NCBI RefSeq assembly: GCF_027744825.2 | Contig: NC_071340.1 | Coordinates: forward strand, 2,859,501-2,923,500 | Reading direction: 5' to 3' | Length of the DNA stretch: 64,000 nt | DNA from: Synchiropus splendidus | Taxonomy: Eukaryota > Chordata > Actinopteri > Syngnathiformes > Callionymidae | In this document: piece by piece, positions 9,475-21,510 of the stretch | How positions within the stretch are numbered: the first letter of the stretch is position 1 | Layout of the letters: the number at the start of each line of letters is the position of its first letter | Position numbers and translations under genes: made by a program | Notes under the pieces: model-generated | Seen by the model: the letters and a program-made list of their open reading frames with translations, nothing else | Told to the model about the DNA's origin: nothing | Databases searched by the model: none

Positions 9475-9696
9475 GTTCGGTTGAAGGGATTGCGGATTCC
9501 CTGTTGAGCACAGGGAATTAAATCAATTTCCTGAGTCAAACCAAACTACTTCTCAATGTGGAGATCCGACATTCAGGATTATGCACAACAAGCCGTGGAA
9601 CTCAATGGACGACCTCAGCCACACGATTGGGAGTCGGCCTCGGAACTCTACATATGGCTCAAGGAAATAGCTGGGCTACAATTATGGCTAACTTAA
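9475..9696 (+). other. Possible orphan exon or unrecognised element fragment
   Basis: The stretch after the acceptor-like CAG at 9474 is less AT-rich than its flanks. From the ATG at 9556 it has a 46-codon open frame rich in charged and aromatic residues, with pieces such as DYAQQAVELNGRPQPHDW. A stop lies in the same frame at 9532, so the frame does not reach the acceptor. I recognise no family. It may be a remnant of a transposon gene or chance. Confidence 0.15.
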
Positions 9697-10065
9697 GGGT
9701 TGGTAACGCTGTGCCTTTTCACATCTATTCAAAAGCTGTGAGACAAATCCTTTGGGCCATCCTTTGTGAAAATACTTTTTTTCCCATCAAGGTTAAGTGA
9801 TCCTCACATGTCAGAAATTATTTTACCAAAATAAAAAAAAAAGATTAACATATGACTACTGTAATTACTGTAAGTAATTGATGCAAATTATGACACTAAA
9901 TGATGATATACAGTATGTACCGTAGACCATGTTGGAGTGGAGGCCATTCAAGAAAACACAGAAGTGATCATCACAAGAATTCCTTACGCTTCTCATCATC
10001 ATTTTCTTTAGAGCAAATTGGCAAATGTTACACACCATCACACAGACAAGTGAATACAACAGGGG
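9697..10065. other. Intergenic or 3' flank of the HECT pseudogene, nothing recognised
   Basis: AT-rich sequence with an A run near 9827-9842. It lies downstream of the minus-strand HECT exon and may include its former 3' UTR, but no polyadenylation signal is placed with confidence. Confidence 0.35.
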
Positions 10066-10265
10066 TCAAGGAGGGGCCTGTCTGAAGACAGTGTAGGATT
10101 CCAGGAGAGGAAGTTTCATTGTGTTTGCACAGGTGTTTGCCATTGGGAATGGTGAATCTGTTAAAAATACGATCTGTGGCTGAGGTGTTATTCCAGCAGG
10201 GGGAAGCGAAGATAGGCCTGTGGCAAACATCAACACCTCCTCCAGGGACACAGCAGCTACATTCT
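10066..10265 (-). pseudogene. HECT domain C-terminal exon (last exon of a dead E3 ligase-like gene)
   Basis: The minus-strand frame reads [20 protein letters not shown], then [20 protein letters not shown], and ends at a stop at 10066. This matches the end of the HECT C-lobe: the 'sLedvL.FaTG...iPp.Gf' block, then the '(T/A)NTCan.l.lP' block with the catalytic cysteine position occupied by C. In active HECT ligases that cysteine takes ubiquitin from the E2 and passes it to substrate. The exon starts at 10265 just after CTTTCAG, and joining it to the upstream exon restores a glutamate codon across the junction. Fish genomes carry many G2E3-like HECT genes of this kind. The exact family is inference. 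Confidence 0.72.
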
Positions 10266-10393
10266 CTGAAAGTAGAACAATTAGCAATGTAATATACTGC
10301 TATATACTAAGTTCTACATTCTCAATATAGGAATTATAGTTTTGATTGCATCAATTTCAGTCACAGTATGTATGAAATACATATTTGATAAAC
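10266..10393 (-). other. 128-bp GT-AG intron of the HECT relic
   Basis: On the minus strand the interval starts GTTTATC and ends TTCTACTTTCAG with a short polypyrimidine tract. Removing it joins ...LQDCE to [11 protein letters not shown] in frame (phase 1), as expected for the continuous HECT C-lobe. A short AT-rich intron like this is typical of teleost genes and shows that the locus derives from a spliced gene and not from a processed copy. Confidence 0.65.
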
Positions 10394-10727
10394 CTTCACA
10401 GTCTTGAAGAAAATCGGCCCGGAATCACAAGGCTTGGCATTCTTTCTGTCGCCTGTTGCTTCCTTCTGGATAGAGGTTTGTTCTGAACAAGTTTTCAATG
10501 TCTGCTGTTGTCAGCTACCTGTCAGTGTGGCACAAGACTGGGGATAGGACACTAGGATGCTGCCTCAGTGCCTGTGCGTACTGTGGCGCTTCAACGTACA
10601 GACTCTCAGAAAAGTAAAAGTTGTTTACGAAGGATGTGTGGTGAAACCTGTCGTCGGGTTTGGATTTCAAGGTTTTGTGTACAGGGCAATTGGCTATAAC
10701 ATAAGCCATCCCTAGTTCCGAGTACAC
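10394..10727 (-). pseudogene. HECT C-lobe upstream exon with two in-frame stops
   Basis: Read from 10727 down, the frame includes YAQALRQHPSVLSPVLC, a TAG stop, LTTADIENLFRTNLYPEGSN, then RRQKECQAL, a TGA stop, and FRADFLQDCE at the donor site (exon end 10394). The order matches the HECT C-lobe start ('hp....L.c....lta..le.lf...yspeGSN.r..ee....fw.dfL.d.e'). The two stops interrupt otherwise well-preserved blocks, so the gene was inactivated fairly recently relative to its divergence. The upstream limit is uncertain. N-lobe sequence is not recognised to the right, so the gene is also 5' truncated. Confidence 0.65.
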
Positions 10728-11270
10728 TACCTCCCTTTGCCTTTCTTGGTAAAGGGCCCCCTCGTGTGGTCAACTCAGTCAGCCTATTGTTGCAGACACG
10801 GTTCTAAAACTATAATAGATGTATCAACTTCACCTGATTATATTAGTGAGTAGTGTCGGCGCTTCACTGAGCGGGTTATTTAATTCGCCCGACCTGTTGA
10901 GAAACAGGTTCTTGACCTTACAATGCTACACCTTCTACCGCAGTCTCTTTACTTAGCTTCGTTTAGGGACACATGATTAGATCCTCAATCCATTCCTTAA
11001 ATGAAATATTACCTCAGCCTTCTGAACTACCACTTTATCATTGACGTAATAATTCAGGATGGAATAATGTTACCAGTCGAGACATTCACTACATGTGCAC
11101 AGGGAAGGAAATCAAACATTAATTCAATCGAACATTAACTCACCTATAACCCAGTTGATGGTAGTACAGGAGCCAGTCGATTCTTTAGTAGTCAGGGATC
11201 AATGCCCTTGTGCCTTTTCAGTACTTAATTCGCACTCAATTTTATTTTGTTTTTATATCAAAAGTATTTC
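10728..11270. other. Unassigned intergenic DNA
   Basis: Mixed-composition sequence without open frames of note, tandem repeats or recognised element termini. Confidence 0.4.
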
Positions 11271-11410
11271 TTCAAAAAATGATAAAAAGGATAACAAAAC
11301 AGTAAAATCAATAAAGAATAAAATTCAATACAAAAATGATAAAAGGATAATAAAACAATAAAATTCAATAAAGGATAATAAAAACAATAAAATCAATAAA
11401 CATCAATAAA
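11271..11410. repeat. Imperfect A-rich tandem repeat
   Basis: Units related to AAAAATGATAAAAAGGATAA followed by CAATAAAATCAATAAA-type sequence recur about three times with spacing of roughly 45-57 bp. Copies begin near 11274, 11331 and 11370. Strand composition is highly skewed, with A far above T on the plus strand and almost no C or G. Confidence 0.6.
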
Positions 11411-11415
11411 CTCAA

Positions 11416-11474
11416 GGGTATCGCCAGACGCTAATACCCAACAAAGTCAAAGGCACTGCCCGACGCTAGTGCAC
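11416..11474. repeat. Two tandem stem-loops sharing a loop motif but not stems
   Basis: Stem-loop 1 (11416-11439) pairs GGGTAT with ATACCC around CGCCAGACGCTA. Stem-loop 2 (11453-11472) pairs GCACT with AGTGC around GCCCGACGCT. The loop word GACGCTA is identical and 35 bp apart, while the stems differ in sequence yet each pairs perfectly. This is the pattern of a duplicated RNA element with compensatory stem change. It stands as a GC-richer island between two A-rich repeats. No known family is recognised. Confidence 0.55.
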
Positions 11475-11690
11475 ATACATAAATGTCAAAAAATCATATA
11501 ATCAAAATGCGTACAATAAGAAGGATTAAGTCAAAGATCATAAAAAATATATTCAAAGTATATGCAATAAAAGAGATTAAGTCAAAAGAATCAATAATAA
11601 AAATCAACCAATCAATAATAAAAACCATAAGAGAACAATAAAAAGAGTTAAAATTAAGATACAAGACCTTACAGCAAACGTATGAAGCCA
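11475..11690. repeat. A-rich region with repeated GGATTAAGTCAAA-type words
   Basis: GGATTAAGTCAAAGATCATAA near 11523 returns as GAGATTAAGTCAAAAGAATC near 11572, and ATCAATAATAAAAA occurs twice near 11597 and 11611. It is AT-rich and A-skewed, resembling the A-rich repeat on the other side of the stem-loops. No coding capacity is assigned. Confidence 0.45.
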
Positions 11691-11783
11691 AAAGCGTGGA
11701 GCAAGAGAGAAGGGTCAGTTTTTTTATTTATAGCAACATTGCTGATTTCAATAAACAATCCCCCAATGCGTCATTAATGGATG

Positions 11784-11866
11784 ACGTGTTCTTGTCATCT
11801 TCAGTGGAAAGTTTTAATTTATATCACGTGTTCTAGCAGTCGTCCTTTGTGGAAAGTTTTAACTTC
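11784..11866. repeat. Imperfect 42-45-bp direct repeat
   Basis: ACGTGTTCTTGTCATCTTCAG followed by TGGAAAGTTTTAA at 11784-11817 recurs as ACGTGTTCTAGCAGTCGTCC followed by TGTGGAAAGTTTTAA at 11826-11862. This is a short tandem pair in the last few hundred bases before the main array. Confidence 0.55.
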
Positions 11867-12076
11867 ATTAGAGACACCCATCATGTCTTATGCAAATGTT
11901 TTAGATTTATTGAACATGCTGAGTGTTACTTTCATTGTTTTGATAAATGTAACTTATCTTCTAAGTGAAGACCGGAATGTTCTATTAATACAACGTACCT
12001 TCTAAGCGTTAACCATAATCGCAAGCTCAGCTTAAAAACATTGTCTGCTTACAAGTTCACCCTGAGTTCAGAGCAT
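11867..12076. other. Left flank of the main satellite array, nothing recognised
   Basis: AT-rich single-copy-looking sequence up to the array boundary, without genes or element termini that I can name. Confidence 0.45.
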
Positions 12077-13199
12077 CTAGTAGTTAGTAGCACATGGAAT
12101 CGACCTTATCTCTAAATTTAAGCTGTCTGAAGTGTTTTTCCAAAGTTATCACCATTTTTAGGTTTGGTGTTCCGGAATCGACCTTATCTCAGGCTGAAAA
12201 CGCGTTTTCTGCATTGTGCCATAACTTTGCAGGGAAGCTTCAGAACATGAAATTTTCACTTCCCACTATAGCAGAAAGGGTCTTTCTAGTAGTTGCATAT
12301 CAAATCTAAGCTGTCTGAAGTGTTTTTCCAAAGTTATCAACATTTTTATGTTTGCCGTTCCGGAATCGACCTAATCTCAGTTCGAAAATGCGTTTTCTGC
12401 ATTGTGCAATAACTTTGCAGGGAAGCTTCAGAACATGAAAATTTCACCTCCCACTAGAGCAGAAAGGGTCTTTCGACTAGATACACATCAAATCTAAGCT
12501 GTCTGAAGTGTTTTGTCAAAGTTATCAACATTTTTATGTTTGGCGTTCCGGAATCGACCTGATCTCAGGCTGAAAACGTGTTTTCTGCATTGTGCCATAA
12601 CTTGCAGGGAAGCTTCAGAACATGAAATTTTCACCTCCCACTATAGCAGAATTGGTCTTTCTAGTAGTTGTACATCAAATCTAAGCTGTCTGAAGTGTTT
12701 TTCCAAAGTTATCAACATTTTTATGTTTGGCGTTCCGGAACCCACCTGATCTCAGGCTGAAATCGAGTTTTCTGCTTTGTGCCATAACTTTGCAGGCAAG
12801 CTTCAGAACATGAACTTTTCACATCCCACAATAGCAGAAAGGGTCTTTCCAGCAGTTGCACATCAAATCTAAGCCGTCTGAAGTGTTTTTCCAAAGTTAA
12901 CAACATTTTTATGATTGGCGTTCCGGAATCAACCTTGTCTCAGGCTGAAAACGTGTTTTCTGCATTGTGCCATAACTTTGCAGGGAAGCTTCAGAACAAG
13001 AAATTTTCACCTCGCACTGTATCAGCAAGGAAATTTCTAGTAGTTGCACATCAAATCTAAGCTGTCTGAAGTGTTTTTCCTAAGTTATCAAATATTTTAT
13101 GTTTGGCGTTCCGGAATCGACCTTATCTCAGGCTGAAAACGTGTTTTCTGCATTGTGCCATAGCTTGCAGGGAAGCTTCAGAACATGAAATTTTCACCT

Positions 13200-15480
13200 C
13201 CCACTATAGCAGAATTGGTCTTTCTAGTAGTTGTACATCAAATCTAAGCTGTCTGAAGTGTTTTTCCAAAGTTATCAACATTTTTATGTTTGGCGTTCCG
13301 GAACCCACCTTATCTCAGGCTGAAAACGCGTTTTCTGCATTGTGCCATAACTTTGTAGGGAAGCTTCAGAACATGAAATTTCCACCTCCCACAATAGCAG
13401 AAATGGTCTTTCTAGTTGTTGCAGATCAAATCTAAGCTGTCTGAAATGTTTTTCCAAAGTTATCAACCGTTTTATGTTTGGCGTTCCGGAATCGACCTTT
13501 TCTCTGGCTGAAACGCGTTTTCTGCATTGTGCCATAACTTTGCAGGGAAGCTTCAGAACTTGGCTTTTTCACCTCCCACTATAGCAGAAACGGTCTTTCT
13601 TGTAGTTGCACATCAAATGTAAGCTGTCTGAAGTGTCTTTCCAAAGTTATCAACATTTTTATGTTTGGCGTTCCGGAATCAACCTTATCTAAGGCTGAAA
13701 ACGTGTTTTTTGCATTGTGCCATAACTTTGCAGGGAAGCTTCAGAACATGAAATTTTCACCTCCCACTATAGCAGAAAGGGTCTTTCTAGTAGTTGCACA
13801 TCAAATCTAAGCTGTCTGAAGTGTTTTTCCTAAGTTATCAACATTTTTATTTTTGGTGTTCCGAAATCGACCTTATCTCAGGCTGAAAACGAGTTTTACG
13901 CATTTTGCCATAACTTTGCAGGGAAGCTTCAGAACATGAAAATTTCACCACCCACTATAGCAGAAACGGTCTTTCTCGTAGTTGCACATCAAATCTAAGC
14001 TGTCTGAAGTGTTTTTCGAAAGTTATCAACTTTTTTATGTTTGGCGTTCCGGAATTGACCTTATCTCAGGCTGAAAACGCGTTTTTCGCATTGTCCCATA
14101 ACTTTGCAGGGAAGCTTCAGAACATGAAATTTTTACCTCCCACTATATCAGAAAGGGTCTTTCTCGTAGTTGCACATCAAATTTAAGCTGTCTGAAGTGT
14201 TTTTCCAAAGTTATCACCATTTTTATGTTTGGCGTACCGGAATCGACCTTATCTCAAGCTGAAAACGCGTTTTCTGCATTGTTCCATAACTTTGCAGGGA
14301 AGCTTCAGAACATGAAATTTTCACCTCCCACTATATCAGAAAAAGGGTCTTTCTCGTAGTTGCACATCAAATCTAAGCTGTCTGAAGTGTTTTTCCAAAG
14401 TTATCAACATTTTTATGTTTGGCGTTCCGGAATCGACCTAATCTCAGTTTGAAAACGGGTTTTACGCATTTTGCCATAACTTTGCAGGGAAGCTTCAGAA
14501 CATGAAATTATTACCTCCCACTATTTCTGAAAGGGTCTTTCTCGTAGTTGCACATCAAATCTAAGCTGTCTGAAGTGTTTTTCCAAAGTTATCAACATTT
14601 TTATGTTTGGCGTTCGGGAACCCACCTTATCTCAAGCTGAAAACGCGTTTTCTGCATTGTGCCATAACTTTGCAGGAAACTTCAGAATATGAAATTTTAA
14701 CCTCCCACTATTGCAGAAATGGTCTTTCTAGTAGTTGCACATCAAATCTAAGCTGTCTGAAGTGTTTTTCCAAAGTTATCTACATTTTCATGTTTGGCGT
14801 TCCGGAATCGACCTTATCTCAGGCTGAAAACGCGTTATACGAATTGTGCCATAACTTTGCATAAAGCTTCAGAACATGAAATTTTCACCTCCCACTATAG
14901 CAGAAAGGGTCTTTCTAGTAGTTGTACATCAAATCTAAGCTGTCTGAAGTGTTTTTCCAAAGTTATCAACATTTTTTTGTTTGGCGTTCCGGAACCCACC
15001 TTATCTCAGGCTGAAAACGCGTTTTCTGCATTGTGCCATAACTTTGTAGGGAAGCTTCAGAACATGAAATTTCCACCTCCCACAATAGCAGAAATGGTCT
15101 TTCTAGTTGTTGCAGATCAAATGTAAGCTGTCTGAAATGTTTTTCCAAAGTTATCAACCGTTTTATGTTTGGCGTTCCGGAATCGACCTTTTCTCTGGCT
15201 GAAACGCGTTTTCTGCATTGTGCCATAACTTTGCAGGGAAGCTTCAGAACTTGGCTTTTTCACCTCCCACTATAGCAGAAACGGTCTTTCTTGTAGTTGC
15301 ACATCAAATGTAAGCTGTCTGAAGTGTCTTTCCAAAGTTATCAACATTTTTATGTTTGGCGTTCCGGAATCAACCTTATCTTTGGCTGAAAACGTGTTTT
15401 TTGCATTGTGCCATAACTTTGCAGGGAGGCTTCAGAACATGAAATTTTCACCTCCCACTATAGCAGAAAGGGTCTTTCTA
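13200..15480 (+). repeat. Nine-monomer higher-order duplication
   Basis: A run of about three monomers with private variants (TTTGTAGGG, a TTGTTGCAGATC ending, then CAACCGTTTTATG and TTCTCTGGCTG) at about 13200-13790 returns at about 14890-15480 with an offset of 1691-1692 bp, equal to nine monomers. The TTGTTGCAGATC/CCGTTTTATG variant appears once more near 15480, 376 bp further on, showing a later two-monomer copy. Confidence 0.75.
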
Positions 15481-17204
15481 GTTGTTGCAGATCAAATCCA
15501 AGCTGTCTGAAATGTTTTTCCAAAGTTATCAACCGTTTTATGTTTGGCGTTCCGGAATCGACCTTTTCTCTGGCTGAAAACGGGTTTTCTGCATTGTGCC
15601 ATAACTTTGCAGGGAGACTTCAGAACATGAAATTTTCTCCTCCCACTATAGCTGAAAGGGTATTTCTAAAAGTTGCATATCAAATCTAAGTTGTCTGAAG
15701 TGTTTTTCGAAAGTTTTCAACATTTTTATGTTTGGCGTTCCTGAATCGACCTTATCTCAGGCTGAAAACGCGTTTTCTGCAATGTGCCATAACTTTGCAG
15801 GGAAGCTTCAGAACATGAAATTTGAACTTCCACTATAGCAGAAAGGCTCTATCCAGCAGTTGCACATCAAATCTAAGCTGTCTGAAGTGTTTTTCCAAAG
15901 TTATCAACATTTGTATGTTTGGCGTTCCGGAATCGACCTTATCTCAGACTGAAAACGTGTTTTCTGCATTGTGCCATAACTTTGCATGGAAACTTCAGAA
16001 CATGAAATTTTCACCTCCAACTATAGCAGAAAGGGTCTTTCTAGTAGTTGCACATCAAATCTAAGCTGTTTGAAGTGTTTTTCCAAAGTTAACCCCATTT
16101 TTATGTTTGGCGTTCCAGAAACAACCTTATCTCAGGCTGAAAACGCGTTTTACGCAATTTGCCATAACTTTGCAGTAAAGCTTCAGAACATGAAATTTTC
16201 ACCTCCCACTATAGCAGAAAGGGTCTTTCTAGTAGTTGCACATCAAATCTAAGCTCTCTGAAGTGTATTTCCAAAGTTATCAACATTTTTATGATTGGCG
16301 TTGTGGAACCCACCTTATCTCAGGCTGAAAACGCGTTTTCTGCATTGTGCCATAACTTTGCAGGGAAGCTTCAGAACATGAAATTTTCACCGCCCACTAT
16401 AACATACAGGGTCTATCTAGTAGTTGCACATCAAATCTAAGCTGTCTGAAGTGTTTTTCGAAAGTTATCAACATTTTTATGTTTGGCGTTCCGGAATCGA
16501 CCTTATCACAGGATGAAAAATCGTTTTCTGCATTGTCCCATAACTTTGCAGGGAAGCTTCAGAACATGAAATTTTGACCTCCCAATATAGCAGAAAGGGT
16601 CTTTCTAGTAGTTGCACATCAAATCTAATCTGTCTGAAGTGTTTTTCGAAAGTTATCAACATTTTTATGTTTGGCGTTCCGGAATCGACCTTATCTGAGG
16701 CTGAAAACGCGTTTTCTGCATTGGCCCATAACTTTCGAGGGAAGCTTCATAACATGAAATGTTCACCTCCCACTATAGCAGAAAGGGTCTATCTAGTAGT
16801 TGCACATCAAATCTAAGCTGTCTGAAGTGTTGTTCCAAAGTTATCAACATTTTTACGTTTGGCGTTCCGGAACACTCCTTATCTCAGGCTGAAAACTCGT
16901 TCTGTGCATTGAGCCATAACTTCTCAGGGAAGCTACAGAAAATGAAATTTTCACCTCCCACTATAGCAGAAAGGGTCTTTCTAGTAGTTGCACATCAAAT
17001 CTGAGCCGTCTGAAGTGTTTTTCCAAAGTTATCAACATTTTTATGTTTGGCGTTCCGGAACCCACCTTATCTCAGGCTGAAAACGCGTTTTCTGCATTGT
17101 GCCATAACTTTGCAGGGAAGCTTCAAAACATGAAATTTTCACCTTCCACTATTGCAGAAAGTGTCTTTCTAGTAGTTGCACATCAAATCTAAGCTGTCTG
17201 ATGA

Positions 17205-17945
17205 GTTTTTCCAAAGTTATCAACATTTTCAAGTTTGGCGTCCCGGAACCCACCTTATCTCAGGCTGAAAATGCGTTTTCCGCATTGTTCCATAACTTTG
17301 CAGGGAAGCTTCAGAACATGAAATTTTCAACTCCCACTATAACAGACAGGGTCTTTCTAGTAGTTGCACATCAAATCTAAGTTGTCCGAAGTGTTTTTCG
17401 AAAGCTATCAACATTTTTATGTTTGGCGTTCCGGAAACGACCTTATCTCGGGCTGAAAACGCGTTTTCCGCATTGTGCCATAACTTTGCAGGGAAGCTTC
17501 AGAACATGAAATTTTAACCTCCCACAGAAGCAGAATGGGTCTTTCTAGTAGTTGCACATCAAATCTAAGCTGTCTGAAGTGTTTTTCCAAAGTTATCAAC
17601 ATTTTTAAGTTTGGCGTTCCGGAACCCACCTTATCTCAGGCTGAAAACGCGTTTTCTGCATTGTTCCTTAACTTTGCAGGGAAGCTTCAGAACATGAAAG
17701 TTTCAACTCCCACTATAACAGACAGGGTCTATCTAGTAGTTGCACATCAAATCTAAGTTGTCCGAAGTGTTTTTCGAAAGCTATCAACATTTTCATGTTT
17801 GGCGTTCCGGAAACGACCTTATCTCGGGCTGAAAACGCGTTTTCCGCATTGTGCCATAACTTTGCAGGGAAGCTTCAGAACATGAAATTTTAACCTCCCA
17901 CTGAAGCAGAATGGGTCTTTCTAGTAGTTGCACATTAAATCTAAG
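17205..17945 (+). repeat. Two-monomer duplication
   Basis: GTTGTCCGAAGTGTTTTTCG with AAAGCTATCAAC at 17381 recurs exactly 376 bp later at 17757. Both are followed by CGACCTTATCTCGGGC and TTTTCCGCATTG, variants not common elsewhere. The second copy ends in a monomer missing TGTC near 17947. Confidence 0.7.
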
Positions 17946-20389
17946 CTTGAAGTGTTTTTCCAAAGTTATCAACATTTTTATGTTTGGCGTTCCGGAATCA
18001 ACCTTATCTCAGGCTGAAAACGCGTTTTCTGCATTGTGCCATAACTTTGCAAGGAAGCTGCAGAACATGAAATTTTCACCTCCCACTATAGCAGAAAGGT
18101 TCTTTCTAGTAGTTGCACATCAAATCTAAACTGTCTGAAGTGTTTTTCCAAAGTTATCAACATTTTTATGTTTGCCGTTCTGAAATCAACCTCATCTCAG
18201 GCTGAAAACGCGTTTTACGCATTGTGCCATAACTTTGCAGGAAAGCTTCAGAACATGAAATTTTCACCTCCCACTATAGCAGAAAGGGTCTTTCTCGTAG
18301 TTGCACATCAAATCTAAGCTGTCTGAAGTGTTTTTCGAAAGTTTTCAACAGTTTTATGTTTGGTGTTCCTGAATCGACCTTTTCTCAGGCTGAAAACGCG
18401 TTTTCTGCATTGTGCCATAACTTTGCAGGGAAGCTTCAGAACATGAAATTTTCACCTCCCACTATAGCAGAAAGGGTCTCTCTAGTAGTTGCACATCAAA
18501 TCTAAGCAGTACGAAGTGTTTTTCCAAAGTTATCAACATTTTTATGTTTGGCGTACCAGAATCTATCTTATCTCAGGCTGAAGACGTGTTTTCTGCATTG
18601 TGCCGTAACTTTGAAGGGAAACCTCAGAACATGAAATTTTCAACCTCCCGCTCTAGTAGAAAGGGTCTTTCTAGTAGTTGCACATCAAATCTAAGCTGTC
18701 TGAAGTGTGTTTTCAAAGTTATCAACACTTTTATGTTTGGCGTTCCGGAATCGACCTTATCTCAGGCTGAAAACGCGTTTTACGCATGGTGCCATAACTT
18801 TGCAGGGAAGCTTCAGAACATGACATTTTAAACTTCCACTATAGCAGAAAGGGTCTTTCTAGTAGTTGCACATCAAAGCTAAGCTGTCTGAAGTGTTTTC
18901 CCAAAGTTATCAACATTTTTATGATTGGCGTTCCAGAATCGACCTTATCTCAGACTGAAAACGCGTTTTACGCATTACGCCATAACTTTGGAGGGAAGCT
19001 TCAGAACATCGAATTTTCACCACCCACTATATCAGAAAGGGTCTTTCTAGTAGTTGCACATCAAAGCTAAGCTGTCTGAAGTGTTTTCCCAAAGTTATCA
19101 ACATTTTTATGATTGGCGTTCCGGAATCGACCTTATCTCAGGCTGAAAACGCATTTCCTGCATTTTGGCATAACTTTGCAGGGAAGCTTCAGAACATCGA
19201 ATTTTCACCTCCCACAATGGCAGAAATGGTCTTTCTAGTAGTTGCACATCAAATCTAAGCTGTCTGAAGTGTTTTTCCAGAATTATGAACATTTTTATGT
19301 TTGGCGTTCCGGAATCGACCTTATCACACGCTGAAAGCGCGTTTTACGCAATGTGCCATAACTTTGGTGCGAAGCTTCAGATCATCGAATATTTACCACC
19401 CACTATATCAGAAAGGGTCTTTCTCGAAGTTGCACATCAAATCTAAGCTGTTTGAAGTGTTTTTCCAAAGTTATCAACATTTTTATGTTTGGCGTTCCGG
19501 AATTGACCTTATGTGAGGCTGAAAATGCGTTTTCTGCATTGTGCCATAACTTTGCAGGGAAGCTTCAGAACTTGAAATTTCTACATCCCACTATAGCAGA
19601 AAGGGTCTTTCTAGTAGTTGCACATCAAATCTAAGCTGTCTAAAGAGTTTTTCCAAAGTTATCAATATTTTTATGTTTGGCGTTCCGGAATCGAGCTTCT
19701 CTCACGCTGAAAACGCGTTTCCTGCATTGTGGCATAACTTTGCAGGGAAGCTTCAGAACATCGAATTTTCACCTCCCACAATGGCAGAAATGGTCTTTCT
19801 AGTAGTTGCACATCAAATCTAAGCTGTCTGAGGTGTTTTCCCAAAGGTATCAACATTTTTATGTTTGGCGTTCCAGAATCGACCTTATGTCAGACTGAAA
19901 ACGCGTTTTACGCATTACGCAATAACTTTGGAGGGAAGCTTCAGAACATCGAATTTTCACCACCCACTATATCAGAAAGGGTCTTTCTAGTAGTTGCACA
20001 TCAAATCTGAGCAGTCTGAAGTGTTTTTCCAAAGTTATCAACATTTTAATGTTTGGCGTTCTGGAATCGACCTTATCTCAGGCTGAAAACGCGTTTTACG
20101 CATTGTGCCATAAATTTGCATAAAGCTTCAGAACATGAAATTTTCACCTCCCGCTATAACAGTAAGGGTCTTTCTAATAGTTGCACATCGAATCAAAGCT
20201 GTCTGAAGTGTCTTTTCAAAGTTATCAACACTTTTATGTTTGGCGTTCCGGAATCGACCTTATCTCAGGCTGAAAACGCGTTTTAAGCATTGTGCCACAA
20301 CTATGCATAAAGCTTAAGAACATGAAATTTTCACCTCCCACTATAGCAAAAAGATCTTTCTAGTAGTTTCACGTGAAATCTAAGCTGTC

Positions 20390-21510
20390 TGAAATGTTTT
20401 TCCAAAGTTATCAACATTTTTATGTTTGGCGTTCTGGAACCCACCTTATCTCAGGCTGAAAACGCATTTTCCGCATTGTGCCATAACTTTGCAGGAAACT
20501 TCAGAATAAGAAATTTCAACCTCCCACTGTTGCAGAAAGGGTCTGTCTTGTAGTTGCACATCAAATCGAAGCTGTCTGAAGTGTTTTTCCAAAGTTATCA
20601 ACATTTTCAGGTTGGCGTTCCGGAATCGACCTTATCTCAGGCTGAAAACGCGTTTTACGCATTGTGCCATAACTTAGCATAAAGCTTCAGAACATGAAAT
20701 TTTCACCTCCCACTATAGAAGAAAGGGTCTTTCTAGTAGTTGCAGATCAAATCCAAGCTGTCTGAAATGTTTTTCCAAAGTTATCAACATTTTTATGTTT
20801 GCCGCTCTGGAACCCACCTTATCTCAGTCTGAAAACTTGTTTTCTGCATTCTGCCATAACTTTGCAGGGAAGCCTCAGAACATGAAATTTTCTCCTGCCG
20901 ATATAGTAGAAAGGGTCTTTCTAGTAGTTGCACATCAAATCTAAGCTGTCTGAAGTGTTTTTCCAAAGTTATCAACATTTTTATGTTTGGCGTTCTGGAA
21001 CCCACCTTATCTCAGGCTGAAAACGCATTTTCCGCATTGTGCCATAACTTTGCAGGAAACTTCAGAATAAGAAATTTTAACCTCCCACTGTTGCAGAAAG
21101 GGTCTGTCTTGTAGTTGCACATCAAATCGAAGCTGTCTGAGGTGTTTTTCCAAAGTTATCAACATTTTCATGTTTGGCGTTCCGGAATCGACCTTATCTC
21201 AGGCTGAAAACGCGTTTTACGCATTGTGCCATAACTTAGCATAAAGCTTCAGAACATGAAATTTTCACCTCCCACTATAGAAGAAAGGGTCTTTCTAGTA
21301 GTTGCAGATCAAATCTAAGCTGTCTGAAATGTTTTTCCAAAGTTATCAACATTTTTATGTTTGCCGTTCTGGAACCCACCTTATCTCAGGCTGAAAACGC
21401 ATTATCTGCATTGTGCCATAACTTTGCAGGCACGCTTCAGAACATGAAATTTTCACATGCCACTATAGCAGAAAGGGTCTTTCTAGTAGTTGCACATCAC
21501 ATCTAAGCTG
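20390..21510 (+). repeat. Three-monomer duplication
   Basis: The set GTTCTGGAACCC, TTTTCCGCATTG, GGAAACTTCAGAATAAG, CTGTTGCAGAAAGGGTCTG, GCATAAAGCTTCAG and CTATAGAAGAAAGG occurs at 20431-20720 and again at 20992-21290. The spacing is 561-563 bp, three monomers less a few bases. Confidence 0.75.

Noticed and set aside
11095..11361. Plus-strand 88-codon frame, Lys/Asn-rich at its end
   Set aside because: Its second half is the A-rich tandem repeat, which is open by composition.
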